Counted from the first letter of the stretch, positions 37,581 through 47,277 are shown. The stretch: DNA of 64,000 nucleotides from Bog-532 sp963775825 (GCA_963775825.1 CAVZKY010000010.1:372001-436000), one strand, 5' to 3'. Notes: generated by a model not told the origin, from the sequence alone. Program-made: numbers and translations.

Positions 37581-37949
37581 GGGTAACTCCCTTCCCGGCG
37601 AGCCGCAACCTCGTCTTCCCGGCCCATGAGCGCGACGATGCTCCACGGTGATCACTTCGCCAATTGCCCTGACATCCGCCGTATACAGGGATGGGCTCTT
37701 GACGGAAGCATCCAGCCGGACCGGACATCCGCGCATAACCCTAGGTGGGGTAAAAGCCGGATCAGGAAGTACCGGGCTACACGCACAAGGCTAGGGCTAT
37801 GAACCCGGCGGCTTGCAGACCCGGTGGACCGGCCCGGGTTCCTCATGAGTCTACCGGTCGCATCCGCGGGCGCCTCAGTCAGAGCCGCAAAGGCAGCCTC
37901 CAAGCCGCCAGGACCCACCTCACCGGCCATAAAGGCAGATCACCCTCGG
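37581..37949. other. Intergenic stretch without a supported gene
   Basis: Upstream of the P-type ATPase remnant. No protein-like frame recognised; presumed promoter region. Confidence 0.35.
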
Positions 37950-38287
37950 GCTGGCCCTGTTCGCCTTTCCCCGCTGCGTTCGGTCGAGCTGCTCGAAGCC
38001 GCAGGCCTGATGGCTGCGCCACTGCTGCCGGTCACCAGCGCGTTCTTCGCGGGACGGCTCATCAGCTACTCGTTACTACATCGGCGCGGCCAGCATCGCC
38101 GAACGCCACCTCGGCTCAGCGTTCGCCTCCTGGCTCACCGCACTGTACGGAATCGCCGTCCAGATCCTGCTCTGCTGGCTGTCGTATTCCTCGCGCATCG
38201 ACTGGGCAAGATCCTCCCAGCCCCGCAGCTACGCCCATACCCCGCGGCCCCCCGCGGATGGCCACCGTAGAGGCGATGGCCAGGTGA
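37950..38287 (+). pseudogene. Membrane protein C-terminal fragment, frameshifted
   Basis: SVELLEAAGLMAAPLLPVTS and AFFAGRLISYS in one frame continue as YYIGAASIAERHLGSAFASW and LTALYGIAVQILLCWLSYSS in another (shift near 38070). The product resembles the end of an uncharacterised actinobacterial multi-helix protein; the beginning is absent. Confidence 0.45.
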
Positions 38288-38361
38288 ACTGAAACGGCCC
38301 GACGCGAGAGCGGAACGCCAGCCTGCGCCGGGCTGCACTTGACCACCGCTCCGTCCGCGCT

Positions 38362-38616
38362 TCAGGCTTGCTTCACCGACTCAGCTGCGCGAGTCGCCGA
38401 TTCCGTTACTCCTGTGGCCGCCTCGGTCACGGCACCGTTCACGGCCTCGGCCGCACCAGCGGCAGTCTCGCGCACCGAACCGGCGTTTGCGCCCAGCTCA
38501 TCGGCTGCGGCGCCCACATCCGGGAGCCCCGGCACCTGAATACCCGCAGCCTGAGCCGCCCGGGCCGCCGAGATCCCCGGACTGCGTTCCACACGATGCA
38601 CCTCTCTCACCCGCAA
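38362..38616 (-). CDS. Small Ala-rich helical protein
   Basis: 84 aa with a C-terminal AVNGAVTEAATGVTESATRA repeat-like amphipathic helix and the stretch GIQVPGLPDVGAAADELGAN. No Cys, no membrane segment. It could be a small structural or phasin-like protein, or a chance frame; nothing around it helps. Confidence 0.35.
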   Translation of the reverse strand: MRVREVHRVERSPGISAARAAQAAGIQVPGLPDVGAAADELGANAGSVRETAAGAAEAVNGAVTEAATGVTESATRAAESVKQA

Positions 38617-38853
38617 ATCTCACCCGCAAAATTGCCCCGACTACAGATCATCCCGGCAGTCCGCGCTGCCTGCCGGTCAGCGGAGGCAGGCTGCTGACGA
38701 TCTTCTTGACGTAGGTATCCAGGTCCTCCTTACACTGGCGAGGATCGCGGCGGGCCGGGCGCTCGGACGGGCGGGTCCGGCCGCGGCTGCCGGGTGCTGG
38801 CGCGTGGCGGAAGGGGCGGGCCGGCGGGCGGCGGTCACCTCCCGGTGGCTGGG

Positions 38854-41251
38854 TCATAGACGGTCCCGTTTCGCTCGATCGGGTTGCTGTCCGCGGCCGC
38901 GCCGGCGGGAGAGGACCCAGAAGGCCGCGAGAGCAGTGGCGCCGAGTGCTGCGACGGGCAGCGTGGTTGCGAGCCCGCTCTGCGGGAGTTGCAGCGCGTA
39001 GAAGCGGCGCACCGCTGGTATCGGGAACAGCAGCACGAAGCCGGCCAGGGCGGCGCCGGCCAGCACGATCCGGCGCCAGGTCAGCGGGGCGGCGAGCAGG
39101 ACCAGCACGCACAGGCTGAGGACGAGGGTGACCAGGGTGGCGGCCGTGCGCTGCTGCACCAGCGGGAGACCGCGCGCCCGGGCCAGGGCATAGGCGGCGA
39201 ATGTCGCCGCGGCGATGATGGTGCCGGCCGGGATGGCGAAGCGCAGCACCCGGCTGGTGAACCCGGGCAGGTAGCGCCGGGTGTTCGGCGCGAGCGCGAG
39301 GAAGAAGGACGGAACGCCGATGGCCAGGGTGTCGATGATCGTCAGGTGGCGGGGCAGGAACGGGTAGGGCAGCAGCGTGACGCCCACGGCGACTGCGAGG
39401 AGCGTCGCCCAGACCGTCTTGGTGATGAACAAGTTGGCGACGCGCTCGATGTTAGCCGTCACACGGCGCCCTTCGGCGACGACGCCGGGCAAGGTGGCGA
39501 ACCGGCTGTCGAGCAGCACCAGCTCGGCGACCGCCCTAGTCGCCGCCGCGCCCGAGCCCATCGCGATGCCGATGTCGGCGAGCTTGAGGGCCAGCACGTC
39601 GTTGACGCCGTCGCCGGTCATCGCCACCGTGTGGCCGCGGGCCTGCAGGGCCGTGACCATCGCCTGTTTCTGCTGTGGTGTCACCCGGCCGAAGACCGAG
39701 CGCTCCTCCAGCAGGCGGCCGAGCGCGTCTGGGTCCTCCGGCAGATCCCGCGCATCGGCCGGCCTGTCCGCATGGGGCAGGCCGGCCCGCGCCGCGACAG
39801 CGCTGACGGTGAGCGGGCTGTCCCCGGAGATAACCTTCAGTGCCACGCCCTGCGCCGCGAAGTACGCGATGGCCTCGGCGGCGTCGGATCTCAGCTGCTC
39901 CCCGAGCAGGACGAAGGCCGCCGCCTGCAGGCCCTGCGGGAGCGAGTCGCCGTTCAGCGGGCCTGCAGCACGTGCCAGCACCGGGACCCGCCGGCCGCTG
40001 GCGGCCAGGCCGGCGGCCTGCGAGAGCTGTTCTTGCTGGCCGCCGGGCAACACCATCTCCGGCGCCCCTAGCACCCAGGTGCCGTGGCCAGCGAAGCTGG
40101 CCGCGCTCCACTTGCGCGCCGACGAGAACGGCAGGGCTGCCTGCCACGGCCACCCGTCTGGCGGCGGGAACGCCTGCCCGATGGCGGCCAGCGTCGCGTT
40201 GCGGTTCTGGTCGTCGGCGAGCGCCCCGAGTGCCGCCGCGGCCGGCGCCTGATCGTCGAGCCGGATGAGGCTGTCGAATGCGATGGTCCCGTCGGTCAGG
40301 GTGCCGGTCTTATCGAAGCACACCACGTCCACCCGGGCCAGGCCCTCGACCGCGGGAAGCTGCTGCACCAGGACCCGCCGCCGGGCGAGCGTGACCGCGG
40401 CCACGCCGAAGGCGACGCTGGTCAGCAGCACCAGGCCCTGCGGGACCATGCCGACCAGCGCCGCGACCGTCCCGCTGGCAACCTCCCGTACCGTCCCGTG
40501 GCTGTGCAACTGGCTGATCACCAGCAGCACAGCCACCGGCGCGATCGCCCACGTGACGTAGCGCAGGATCTGGTTAATGCCGTCCATCAGCTCCGAGCGC
40601 ACCGGCGCGAAGCGCCGCGCCTGGGCCGCGAGCTTGCGGGCGTACGCTTCCGCGCCCACCCCGGTGGCCTGGTAGCCGCCTGACCCGGCGACCACGAAGC
40701 TGCCCGACAGCAGGTGATCACCCGCCTGCTTGTCCACCGGCTCGGACTCGCCGGTCAGCAGCGACTCGTCAGCCTCCAGGCTCGTGCTGGCGCGCACCAC
40801 CCCGTCCGCCACCAGCTGGTCGCCCGGCGCGCAGGTCGACCAGGTCACCGGCGACAAGGTCCGCGACAGCAATATCGTGTGGCGTGCCGTCGCGGATCAC
40901 GCGGACCCGCGGGGCGCTGAGCACGGCGAGCCGATCGAGCGTGTGCTTGGCGCGCAGTTCCTGTGCGACGCCGATCAGCGCGTTGGTGACCAGCACGATG
41001 CCGAACAGGGCGTCCTGCGGCTGGCCCGCGACCAGGATCACGGCCAGCAGGACACCCAGGATGAAGTTGAAGCGGGTCAGGATGTTCGCGCGCAGGATCT
41101 CGGCGACCGACCGGCTGGTGCGCTCCGCGCTCGCGTTCGCCAGGCCGCGCGAGCGCCGCTCGGCAACCTGCGCGCTGGTCAGGCCGGCCAGCGGCGTCTC
41201 TGCGATCGGCGGGGTCGGCGCCGGTGGCATTGCGGCGGCCGCATCAGCCAT
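38854..41251 (-). pseudogene. P-type ATPase, CtpE-like, single frameshift
   Basis: N-terminal 130 residues include LTSAQVAERRSRGLANASAE and NILTRFNFILGVLLAVILVA. The frame breaks at about 40845 (CGCGCC where CGCGCGCC is expected, a two-base loss). The rest is complete: SLEADESLLTGESEPVDKQA, VDVVCFDKTGTLTDGTIAFD (phosphorylated Asp), VAMTGDGVNDVLALKLADIG and six C-terminal helices. GMVPQGLVLLTSVAF in helix 4 matches the mycobacterial CtpE type, described as a calcium transporter. With one repair it would be full length (about 800 aa). Confidence 0.85.
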
Positions 41252-41418
41252 GCCGGGTCACCGCGCCGCGGCGAACGGCCAGCCGAAGGCGCGGCCAGGC
41301 CGGGGCGGGTATCGGCGGCATTGACAGCGCCCGTTCACCAGGGCGTCGGCGGGATCGCGGATTCCTCGCCCGCCGGGTCCTGAACAGCCGTCGGCTTGCC
41401 GCCTGGAAGGCCGGCTGG

Positions 41419-41649
41419 TCACGAACCGGCTGGCAATTGACCGGCCGGCTGTGAGCAATGGGAGCACCCGGCGCGGTGGCCCTCGCTGACCACGGCCCCG
41501 CACTCCTCGCAGACCAGGCACGCCCAGCAGGCCGGGTCGCCGCTGTCCCCGGCATCCCCGGATCCGGCAGGGGAGCGTGCCTGGCTTGCGGTCCGCAGGG
41601 GATCAGCGGCAGGATCGCTCCGTCCCCGCAGAGGCTGATCGCTGGTCAT
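41419..41649 (-). CDS. Small Cys-rich protein next to SufR-like regulator 2
   Basis: 76 aa; the C-terminal half has ACWACLVCEECGAVVSEGHR, then AGCSHC, giving several C-X2-C pairs suited to zinc or an Fe-S cluster. The N-terminal half is disordered (Ser/Ala/Pro). ATG 41649 has AGGGAAAG upstream. It lies 33 bp downstream of the regulator at 41683 on the same strand, so the two probably form an operon. Confidence 0.55.
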   Translation of the reverse strand: MTSDQPLRGRSDPAADPLRTASQARSPAGSGDAGDSGDPACWACLVCEECGAVVSEGHRAGCSHCSQPAGQLPAGS

Positions 41650-41682
41650 TCTCTTTCCCTCCATGAACCTGCTCGGCCGTGC

Positions 41683-42354
41683 TTACACGGAGATCCTCGC
41701 ACCGGCCGCTGCCCTGCGCACGGTGAGGCGGCAGCCAGGGCGACGGGCAGGCCTGACCGTGAGGCGTTCGGTGATCAGGCCGCCGAGTCCCTCGGTGAGC
41801 CCTTCGGCCAGGCCGAGATGCAGCCGGCAGATCGTGTCCGGGTCGGCCGCGGCCACCTCCGCGAACGGACAGCGGCCGAGCGTGAACTCGATCACCGATC
41901 CCCGGTCCGCGCGGACCGGGCGGAACTCCCGCCGTGATACCTCCTGCTCCAGCAGGTCAGCCGGATCACCCGGGCCGGCCACCTCCGCGGCGCGGCGGTG
42001 TCCCTCTTGTCGGCCGGCCTGCTGCGGGTCCTGCTCGCGCCGCAGTGCCGCCGATAGCAGGCCGGCCAGCCAGGCAAAGGCGCCGGGCGTGCCCCACTCG
42101 CCGGCTGCCTCCGGGCGCAGGCGGTACAGCAGCCGGGGCCGCCCCGGCTGGTCGCGGCGCTCGGCCTCCTCGGTCACCAGCCCGGCGTCCCTGAGCACGG
42201 CGAGGTGCTGCCGGATCGCGTTGTGATTGAGCCCGGCGTAGCCGGTCAGCTCGGCCACCGTGACCGGTCCCTGGGCGTCGGCGATGTAGCGGAACAGGCG
42301 GTAGCGCGTGGGATCGCCCAGCGCCCTGGCCTGAAGTTGCAGGTCGGCCGCCAT
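41683..42354 (-). CDS. SufR-like winged-helix regulator with Cys cluster motif (copy 2)
   Basis: 223 aa, close paralogue of 32208. HTH: ARALGDPTRYRLFRYIADAQ and LNHNAIRQHLAVLRDAGLVT; wing GRPRLLYRL. Cys motif CPFAEVAAADPDTICRLHLG with the third Cys 31 residues on. ATG 42354 is chosen over an in-frame ATG nine bases upstream because GGGAGG is then nine bases away and the product matches copy 1. The operator-like TTCTGGCAGAA lies 31 bp upstream. Presumed Fe-S or redox-responsive repressor. Confidence 0.85.
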   Translation of the reverse strand: MAADLQLQARALGDPTRYRLFRYIADAQGPVTVAELTGYAGLNHNAIRQHLAVLRDAGLVTEEAERRDQPGRPRLLYRLRPEAAGEWGTPGAFAWLAGLLSAALRREQDPQQAGRQEGHRRAAEVAGPGDPADLLEQEVSRREFRPVRADRGSVIEFTLGRCPFAEVAAADPDTICRLHLGLAEGLTEGLGGLITERLTVRPARRPGCRLTVRRAAAGARISV

Positions 42355-42385
42355 CGCTGGCATCCTCCCGGGGAGATTCTCTAGT

Positions 42386-42396
42386 TTCTGGCAGAA
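42386..42396. promoter_or_regulatory. TTCTGGCAGAA palindrome before SufR-like copy 2
   Basis: Perfect 5+1+5 palindrome. The TTCTGGC arm recurs in the inverted repeat before copy 3 (63371-63387). Candidate autoregulatory site. Confidence 0.45.
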
Positions 42397-42419
42397 TAAC
42401 GGCTTGCCGGTCATCGGCT

Positions 42420-42800
42420 GTACCCGGGACCGCAGCGGCAGCCCGGCGACTACGCGAAGATGCTGCGCGGGCAGCCGGACGCCGTGGTGTTCAACGAGTA
42501 CCACGACCAGTACCTGTACGCGCCGCTGCGCGTCCACGCCGGTCAGCGGATCCGTATCTGGGTGCTCGACGCCAGCCCCTCCGACGACAGCTCGTTCCAC
42601 GTCGTCGGCGCGCAGTTCGACACGGTGTTCAACAACGGCGCGTACCTGCTGCGGCCCGGCAACCGGCCGACGGAGCCGCCCAGACGCTCGACCTGATGCC
42701 CGGCGAGGGCGGCTTCGCGGAATTCACCGTCCCCGCCGCCGGGCAGTACGAGATGCTCGGCCACCACCTCGACCAGGCCGCCGCCGGGGCGGCGGGCTAA
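42420..42800 (+). pseudogene. Multicopper oxidase / NirK-like C-terminal fragment
   Basis: Cupredoxin domain reading VVFNEYHDQYLYAPLRVHAG, RIRIWVLDASPSDDSSFHVV, GAQFDTVFNNGAYLLRPGN. After a frameshift near 42670 it continues AQTLDLMPGEGGFAEFTVPA and QYEMLGHHLDQAAAGAAG. The SSFHVVG and GHHLD His residues correspond to type-2 copper ligands of two- or three-domain oxidases and nitrite reductases. The first domain and signal peptide are missing; the 5' boundary lies in the promoter region of the divergent regulator. Could once have reduced nitrite made by NarGHI. Confidence 0.6.
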
Positions 42801-42883
42801 ATCGTGGCCAGCGCGCCCGGCCGGTGATGTTCTCTGCCCCACATCCGGCCCCAGTCCTTCCGAACATTTAACCGAAGCGGGCG

Positions 42884-43546
42884 TCACCCGGCCAGCAGGA
42901 TGCCGAGGAACAGCGCGGCCAGGGCGCTGAGGCCGGTCAGCGCGCCGAACACCGCCAGCCCCGCGGCGCTCCGGGCCCGGGCGTGCAACGCCGCCGTAAC
43001 CCCGGAGATCGCCACGACGAGGAGCTTCACCACCAGCGTGGTCTCGTAGCTTCCGGAGATCTGCGAGCGGACGGCGATCACGTTCCAGACGCCGGTAAGG
43101 ATCAGCACGGCGAACGCGGGCCAGGCGACTGGTTGAACCGGCGGGCGGCCGCCCGGGGGATCTCGGCGCCGAGGCGGCGCAGCACGTCGTCGGCTCGCGG
43201 ATACAGTATTCTTTCCTCCTTCAGGTTGTGGTGCAGGAGCCGTACGGTGAGCTAGGCAGAGGATGAGCCCGGTGCCGTCGTGGAGCTCGCGATCCAGCGT
43301 GTCGAGCGTGGCCCACATCTGGGCGTGCTCGCGGAGCATGACGGAGACCGGGGCTGCAAGTCCCGGTTCAGCCTGGCGCAAGAGGGGGAACAGGAACTGC
43401 TCCTCCAGGTAGATGTGGCGGCGCAGTGCGCGGATCGCGCGTGTCAGCGACTGCGGGTTCCCTGGCGAAGCGGTGAACGCCGCGATCCCGTCGTCGATCT
43501 CGTGGTGCTCTCGTTCGAGAGCCGCGGCTAGTGACTCGATCTCCAT
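42884..43546 (-). pseudogene. Hemerythrin fused to the C-terminal half of a CopD-like protein
   Basis: N-terminal hemerythrin helices: LEREHHEIDDGIAAFTASPG, RRHIYLEEQFLFPLL and REHAQMWATLDTLDRELHDG with the HxxE/HxxxE iron ligands. Around 43250 the frame slips; the alternative frame gives TVRLLHHNLKEERILYPRAD (the last hemerythrin helix) and continues DVLRRLGAEIPRAAARRF, which is CopD. The main frame then reads VAWPAFAVLILTGVWNVIAV and VVAISGVTAALHARARSAAG. So two genes are joined and each is broken. Confidence 0.65.
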
Positions 43547-43567
43547 GCCGGCCTTTCGTTATCGCGG

Positions 43568-44310
43568 TCAGGCGGCTGGCCGCAGGCCCATCGCGGCCAG
43601 GTCTGCTTGGTACGGGAAGGTTCCGGGCTGGTAGGAGCACCAGGGGTCCTCGGCGTACGGGTCGCCCGAGAGGGCGAAGGCGCGGGAGCGTGACCCGCCG
43701 CAGACGGGAGCGAACTCGCAAGCGCCGCACCGGCCAGCCAGCTTGCCGTGGTCCCTCATTCCGGTGAACAGGGGCGAGGTGCGGTAGATGCCGGCGAGCC
43801 GGCCGGTGTGAACGCTGTCGGCTGTAAGCGTGGACGGTGCCGAGGTGGGAGATGAACACGAACCCCTGCCCGGCGTTGACGTTCGCCGGCGGGTGGCGGG
43901 TCTTCCGCCGGGCCAGGCCGAGGTCGCCGAGCCGCTGCCGCAGCCGCAGATACAGCTCGCCCAGGCCGAGCACGGCGAGGTGGCCGGCGCGGCGCGAACG
44001 GAGGATCTCGCGCTGGAGGACGATGCGGCGGAAGTGGTGGGCCTCGGTGGTCCGCGCCGGGACGAACTCTCCGGCGTCGTAGACGAAGTTGAGCACGTCC
44101 TCGGCCTGCCGCGCGGTCAGTGCGGGCAACAGCGCGCCCCGCCCGGTCGGGACGAGCAGGAACGCGCTCCACGACGCCGCACCCAGACGGTGGACCAGCG
44201 CGGCGATGTCCGCCAGGCCGGTGAGGTTGTGGCCGGTGACGGTGGTGTTGATCTGCACCTTCAGGCCAAGCTCTGTCGCGGCCTGCCAGGCGTCCAGCGT
44301 CCAGCCGGGG
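43568..44310 (-). pseudogene. Radical SAM/SPASM protein C-terminal fragment
   Basis: Resembles TIGR04053-type radical SAM proteins related to haem d1/Fe-coproporphyrin synthases: ELGLKVQINTTVTGHNLTGL, ASWSAFLLVPTGRGALLPAL, GQGFVFISHLGTV. After a shift near 43830 come RLAGIYRTSPLFTGMRD and the SPASM cluster CGACEFAPVCGGSRSRAFAL with a final Cys in DPWCSYQP. The N-terminal CxxxCxxC radical-SAM site is missing; at 44310 the sequence joins an unrelated gene in opposite orientation. Confidence 0.7.
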
Positions 44311-44567
44311 GCACCTTCACCGTCAGCAACCTCGGCATGTACGGCATCCGCCAGTTCACCGCCGTCATCAACCCGCCGCAGGCCGCCATCCTCGCCGTCG
44401 GCGAAGCTGTCCACCAGCCCGTCGTAGGCGGCGACCAGGTCACTATCGCCACCACCACGACGGTGACCCTGTCCATCGACCACCGGGCCGTCGACGGCGC
44501 CACCGCCGCCCGCTTCCTCACCGACCTCAGAGAACTGATCGAGCAACCACTGGACATCGTGCTCTGA
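44311..44567 (+). pseudogene. 2-oxoacid dehydrogenase E2 acyltransferase, C-terminal fragment
   Basis: GGTFTVSNLGMYGIRQFTAV, INPPQAAILAVGEAVHQPVV and TTVTLSIDHRAVDGATAARF are the last 85 residues of a dihydrolipoamide acyltransferase, including the catalytic HRxxDG. Lipoyl, E1/E3-binding and most of the catalytic domain are absent. It meets the radical SAM fragment tail-to-tail at 44310. Confidence 0.85.
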
Positions 44568-44584
44568 AACCCGCCGGGAATATT

Positions 44585-44610
44585 TTCACGAAGAAAATTG
44601 TTTAAACTAA
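44585..44610 (+). promoter_or_regulatory. AT-rich promoter element B (copy 1)
   Basis: TTCAC-N10-GTTTAAACTAA, ending 27 bp before ATG 44638. Same order and spacing as at 48465, 56573 and (12-base variant) 47092. Confidence 0.55.
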
Positions 44611-44637
44611 CAGTAGCAGTTAAGAGGAGGTGGCCTG

Positions 44638-44806
44638 ATGACCATCATTTATAAAGGCGCTACCGAGCAGTTCCGGCAAATCGTCCACCACCACGCGGTG
44701 CTGCGCCGCGGCCTGGAACGGCGCGCCGGGGCGCTCTGCGAGGCGGCGGATGTGGGCGCCCTGCTCGCTGAGATGCACGAGCGGCCATCGCCGAGGGGAG
44801 ATCATC
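44638..44806 (+). pseudogene. Hemerythrin-like N-terminal fragment
   Basis: GTT-to-AAGAGGAGG leader gives an excellent ribosome site seven bases before ATG 44638. The frame encodes MTIIYKGATEQFRQIVHHHA and VLRRGLERRAGALCEAA, the first helix of an HHE-like domain, then loses similarity. Promoter and start are intact but the rest of the gene is replaced. Confidence 0.5.
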
Positions 44807-45025
44807 ATGTACCCGGACTCGGCGCTTTCAGCGGGGCAACTCGCCATCATAGCGGTGGTCGCCGTCGTCTCGCTGGCGGTATGGCTCATCGCGGTGTTCC
44901 TCGCCGCTCGGCAGCCACGCGGCACATCCGCGGCCGTGAACGCTGGACCGCGTGAGGAGGAAACGGGAACAGCCGTGACGCAGCTTCCTTCTGGTGCCGG
45001 GCCTGCGGATCAGGCAGCGGCCTGA
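44807..45025 (+). CDS. Single-pass small membrane protein
   Basis: 72 aa: MYPDSALSAGQLAIIAVVAV, one hydrophobic helix through VSLAVWLIAVFLAARQP, then a polar Gly/Ala/Glu tail. Preceded by GAGGGGAG six bases before ATG 44807. Similar short membrane proteins with AGQLAIIAVVAV occur in actinobacteria, function unknown. Probably transcribed with the truncated hemerythrin ORF upstream. Confidence 0.65.
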   Translation: MYPDSALSAGQLAIIAVVAVVSLAVWLIAVFLAARQPRGTSAAVNAGPREEETGTAVTQLPSGAGPADQAAA

Positions 45026-45147
45026 TCCGGCAAGGCGTCGCCGGAATGCACGTGCACGTGCGCGGCAGCTACTGGGAGGGGTGCGCGAATAGCCAGCTCA
45101 CGAATGGGAGCAGGGAACTGTCAGCTGCATGGTGACCTGGAGGTGTG

Positions 45148-45980
45148 ATGACAGACTCGATTGCCAGGCTGCGGGCAGCAGGAGTGCCGGTCTGGCTGGA
45201 TGACCTCAGCCGGGAACGGCTGACCGCCGGCAGCCTCGCTGCACTTCGCGACCGGGGAGTCTCGGGGGTGACGACCAACCCGACGATCTTCGCGAGGGCC
45301 ATCAGCGACAGTGACGCCTACGCCGGCCAGATTCGGGACCTGAAGCTGCGCCAGGTGCCGGTGGACCAGACGCTGCGGGAGCTGACCGCGTCCGACGTGC
45401 GGCAGGCGTGCGACGTGCTGCGCCCGGTGTACGAGGCAACCAGCGGTGTGGACGGGCGGGTGTCGATCGAGGTCGACCCGCGGATCGCCCACGACACCGG
45501 CCGCACGGTCGCCGAGGCTCGCGCGCTGTGGTGGCTGGTCGACCGGCCCAACCTGTTCATCAAGATCCCGGCCCGGCAGGGCCTGGCCGCGATCACCGCC
45601 TGCCTGGCCGAGGGGATCAGCATCAACGTCATGCTGATCTTCTCCCTCGCCCGCTACGCCGAGGTGATCGAGGCATTCCGGCAGCGGCGCGCCGTGGCGT
45701 TCGGCTGCACCGCCGTCGTCATCGACGGGCACAACATCACCCAGATCGACCAGGCGCTGACCGCGGCGCGAGATGCTGCGCGCCCCCCGTGATCCTGGCC
45801 AGGACGGTGAAGGGCAAGATCTTCGCCGAGATCGAGGACAAGAACGGCTGGCACGGCAGGCCGCTGCCCCCGGACATGGCGCAGCGGGCGGTCTCCGCGC
45901 TCGGCGGCGAGCTGATGGAAGCCGCGGGCATCTCCGCATCCCGCATCGCCGCGGCTGCCCGCGAACTGCTCAATGACTGA
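45148..45980 (+). pseudogene. Transaldolase/transketolase chimera
   Basis: First 190 residues are transaldolase: VPVWLDDLSRERLTAGSLAA, GVTTNPTIFARAI, DGRVSIEVDPRIAHDTG, RPNLFIKIPARQGLAAITAC (Schiff-base Lys) and GISINVMLIFSLARYAEVIE. At about 45700 it becomes, in frame, transketolase: AFGCTAVVIDGHNITQIDQA, then after a shift near 45785 VILARTVKGK and NGWHGRPLPPDMAQRAVSAL. The end AGISASRIAAAARELL is the transketolase terminus. Both enzymes act in the pentose-phosphate pathway and are often adjacent, so two deletions within a tkt-tal region are likely. Start ATG 45148 with GGAGG upstream. Confidence 0.8.
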
Positions 45981-45997
45981 AGGAACGGAGGCCCATG

Positions 45998-46360
45998 ATG
46001 GGTACTGACATCCGGGTCCGCCGCGTCTATGAAGAGCCCTCCCCAGAGGACGGCGCTCGCGTGCTGGTGGACCGGGTATGGCCGCGAGGGATGCGCAAGG
46101 ACGCCGCCCGGCTGGACGAGTGGGCGAAAGACGCCGCGCCATCGGCGGAACTGCGGACCTGGTACCGCCACGACCCGGCGAAATTCGACGAATTCCGCCG
46201 CCGCTATGCCGTCGAACTGGCCCAGCCTGGCGCGCGGGAAGCTGTCGCCCGGCTCCGCGTCCTCGCCGCGGACCGCCCGGTGACACTGCTGACCGCGACC
46301 AAGGACCTGGACCTGAGCCAGGCCGCCGTCCTCGCTGGTCTGCTGCGGGAGACGACATAG
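45998..46360 (+). CDS. DUF488 family protein (second copy)
   Basis: 120 aa: IRVRRVYEEPSPEDGARVLV, DRVWPRGMRKDAARLDEWAK, LRTWYRHDPAKFDEFRRRYA, VTLLTATKDLDLSQAAVLAG. Same family as 2266-2625, about 60 percent alike by eye. ATG 45998 is preferred to the preceding ATG 45995 as GGAGG is then six bases upstream. Complete; role unknown. Confidence 0.88.
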   Translation: MGTDIRVRRVYEEPSPEDGARVLVDRVWPRGMRKDAARLDEWAKDAAPSAELRTWYRHDPAKFDEFRRRYAVELAQPGAREAVARLRVLAADRPVTLLTATKDLDLSQAAVLAGLLRETT

Positions 46361-46367
46361 CCGCAGG

Positions 46368-47087
46368 CTACCGGGTCCCGGCCGGGGCCGGCTGGCGCTC
46401 GCCCGGGTGGTTGCGTGCCGTCAGCCGGGCGACGCACAGGCTGGGCTCGACGAACGGGTCCAGCCGGTCGGCGGTGACCGGCGCCCGCATCCGGGCCAGC
46501 GCCCCCCGCATCAGCCCCAGATGCAGCGAGCAGATGACGTCCTGGTGATGCTCGGCTACCTCACGGAACGGGCACTGACGCAGGCACAGCCGGTACTTCC
46601 CGTCGCCGTCGGCTTCCGCCTGCGGCGCGAAGCCCAGCCCCTCCATGATCGCGGTCAGCTTCGCGAGCGCCTCCTCAGCGGTCAGCCGCTGGTACGGCGG
46701 CGGCTGCTCGGTGAGGTAAGCGCCCCACTCGCGCCCGGCCTCCTCCGCAGCGCTGCCCGGCTCTGGCATGGTCCCGGCGATCAGGCTGGTCAGCATCTCC
46801 GCCAGCAGCCGGTAGCGCCGCCGCCCGGCGGGGCCGTCGGCGGCCGCCCGGTAGCCGATCCTGGGCCTGCCGGGCGTCTCACGGTCCTCCGTCTCACGGA
46901 CGGCCAGGCCCGCCTCCACCAGCGCCTCCAGGTGGAAACGTGCCGTGTTCGGGTGCAGCCCCATCCGCTGCGCGACCTCCCGGACGCCGAGCGGGCCGTC
47001 CGCCGCGCGCAGCATGTCGAGCACGTCGGCGCGGCTGCGGCCGAGCGGGGACGTGTCCTCGGGTGCGAGGAGCTGCTCTGTATCCAT
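46368..47087 (-). CDS. SufR/DeoR-like regulator with Cys cluster motif (copy 4, divergent)
   Basis: 239 aa. HTH: GRSRADVLDMLRAADGPLGV, VAQRMGLHPNTARFHLEALV, wing GRPRIGYR. Sensor part: CLRQCPFREVAEHHQDVICS with LHLGL and a further Cys 31 residues on, i.e. the same C-X13-C-X31-C as the three shorter paralogues, though the HTH is of another subtype. Predicted to bind an Fe-S cluster or NO. ATG 47087 is only four bases after an AT-rich element whose TAAAAT would serve as a -10 box, implying a leaderless transcript. Confidence 0.85.
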   Translation of the reverse strand: MDTEQLLAPEDTSPLGRSRADVLDMLRAADGPLGVREVAQRMGLHPNTARFHLEALVEAGLAVRETEDRETPGRPRIGYRAAADGPAGRRRYRLLAEMLTSLIAGTMPEPGSAAEEAGREWGAYLTEQPPPYQRLTAEEALAKLTAIMEGLGFAPQAEADGDGKYRLCLRQCPFREVAEHHQDVICSLHLGLMRGALARMRAPVTADRLDPFVEPSLCVARLTARNHPGERQPAPAGTR

Positions 47088-47091
47088 AGGC

Positions 47092-47118
47092 TTATTTTAT
47101 ATCGGTAGTAGTAGTAGA
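47092..47118 (-). promoter_or_regulatory. AT-rich promoter element B (copy 2)
   Basis: Minus strand TCTAC-N10-GATATAAAATAA; TAAAAT lies six bases before ATG 47087. Variant of the element at 44585, 48465 and 56573. Confidence 0.5.
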
Positions 47119-47277
47119 AATTAAGCCAAGCAGCGGACGCGCCGGCCTGCTCTTGTCGTAACCGTCGTTGCCGGCGCCGCGAACGCGTGCCAAAACCGGC
47201 GTGACCGAAGCTCGCGGCCGATCCAGCCCCGCTCTTCCCCGGACGCGGCGTACCAGGTCCGGCAGGACCGCGGCCCG

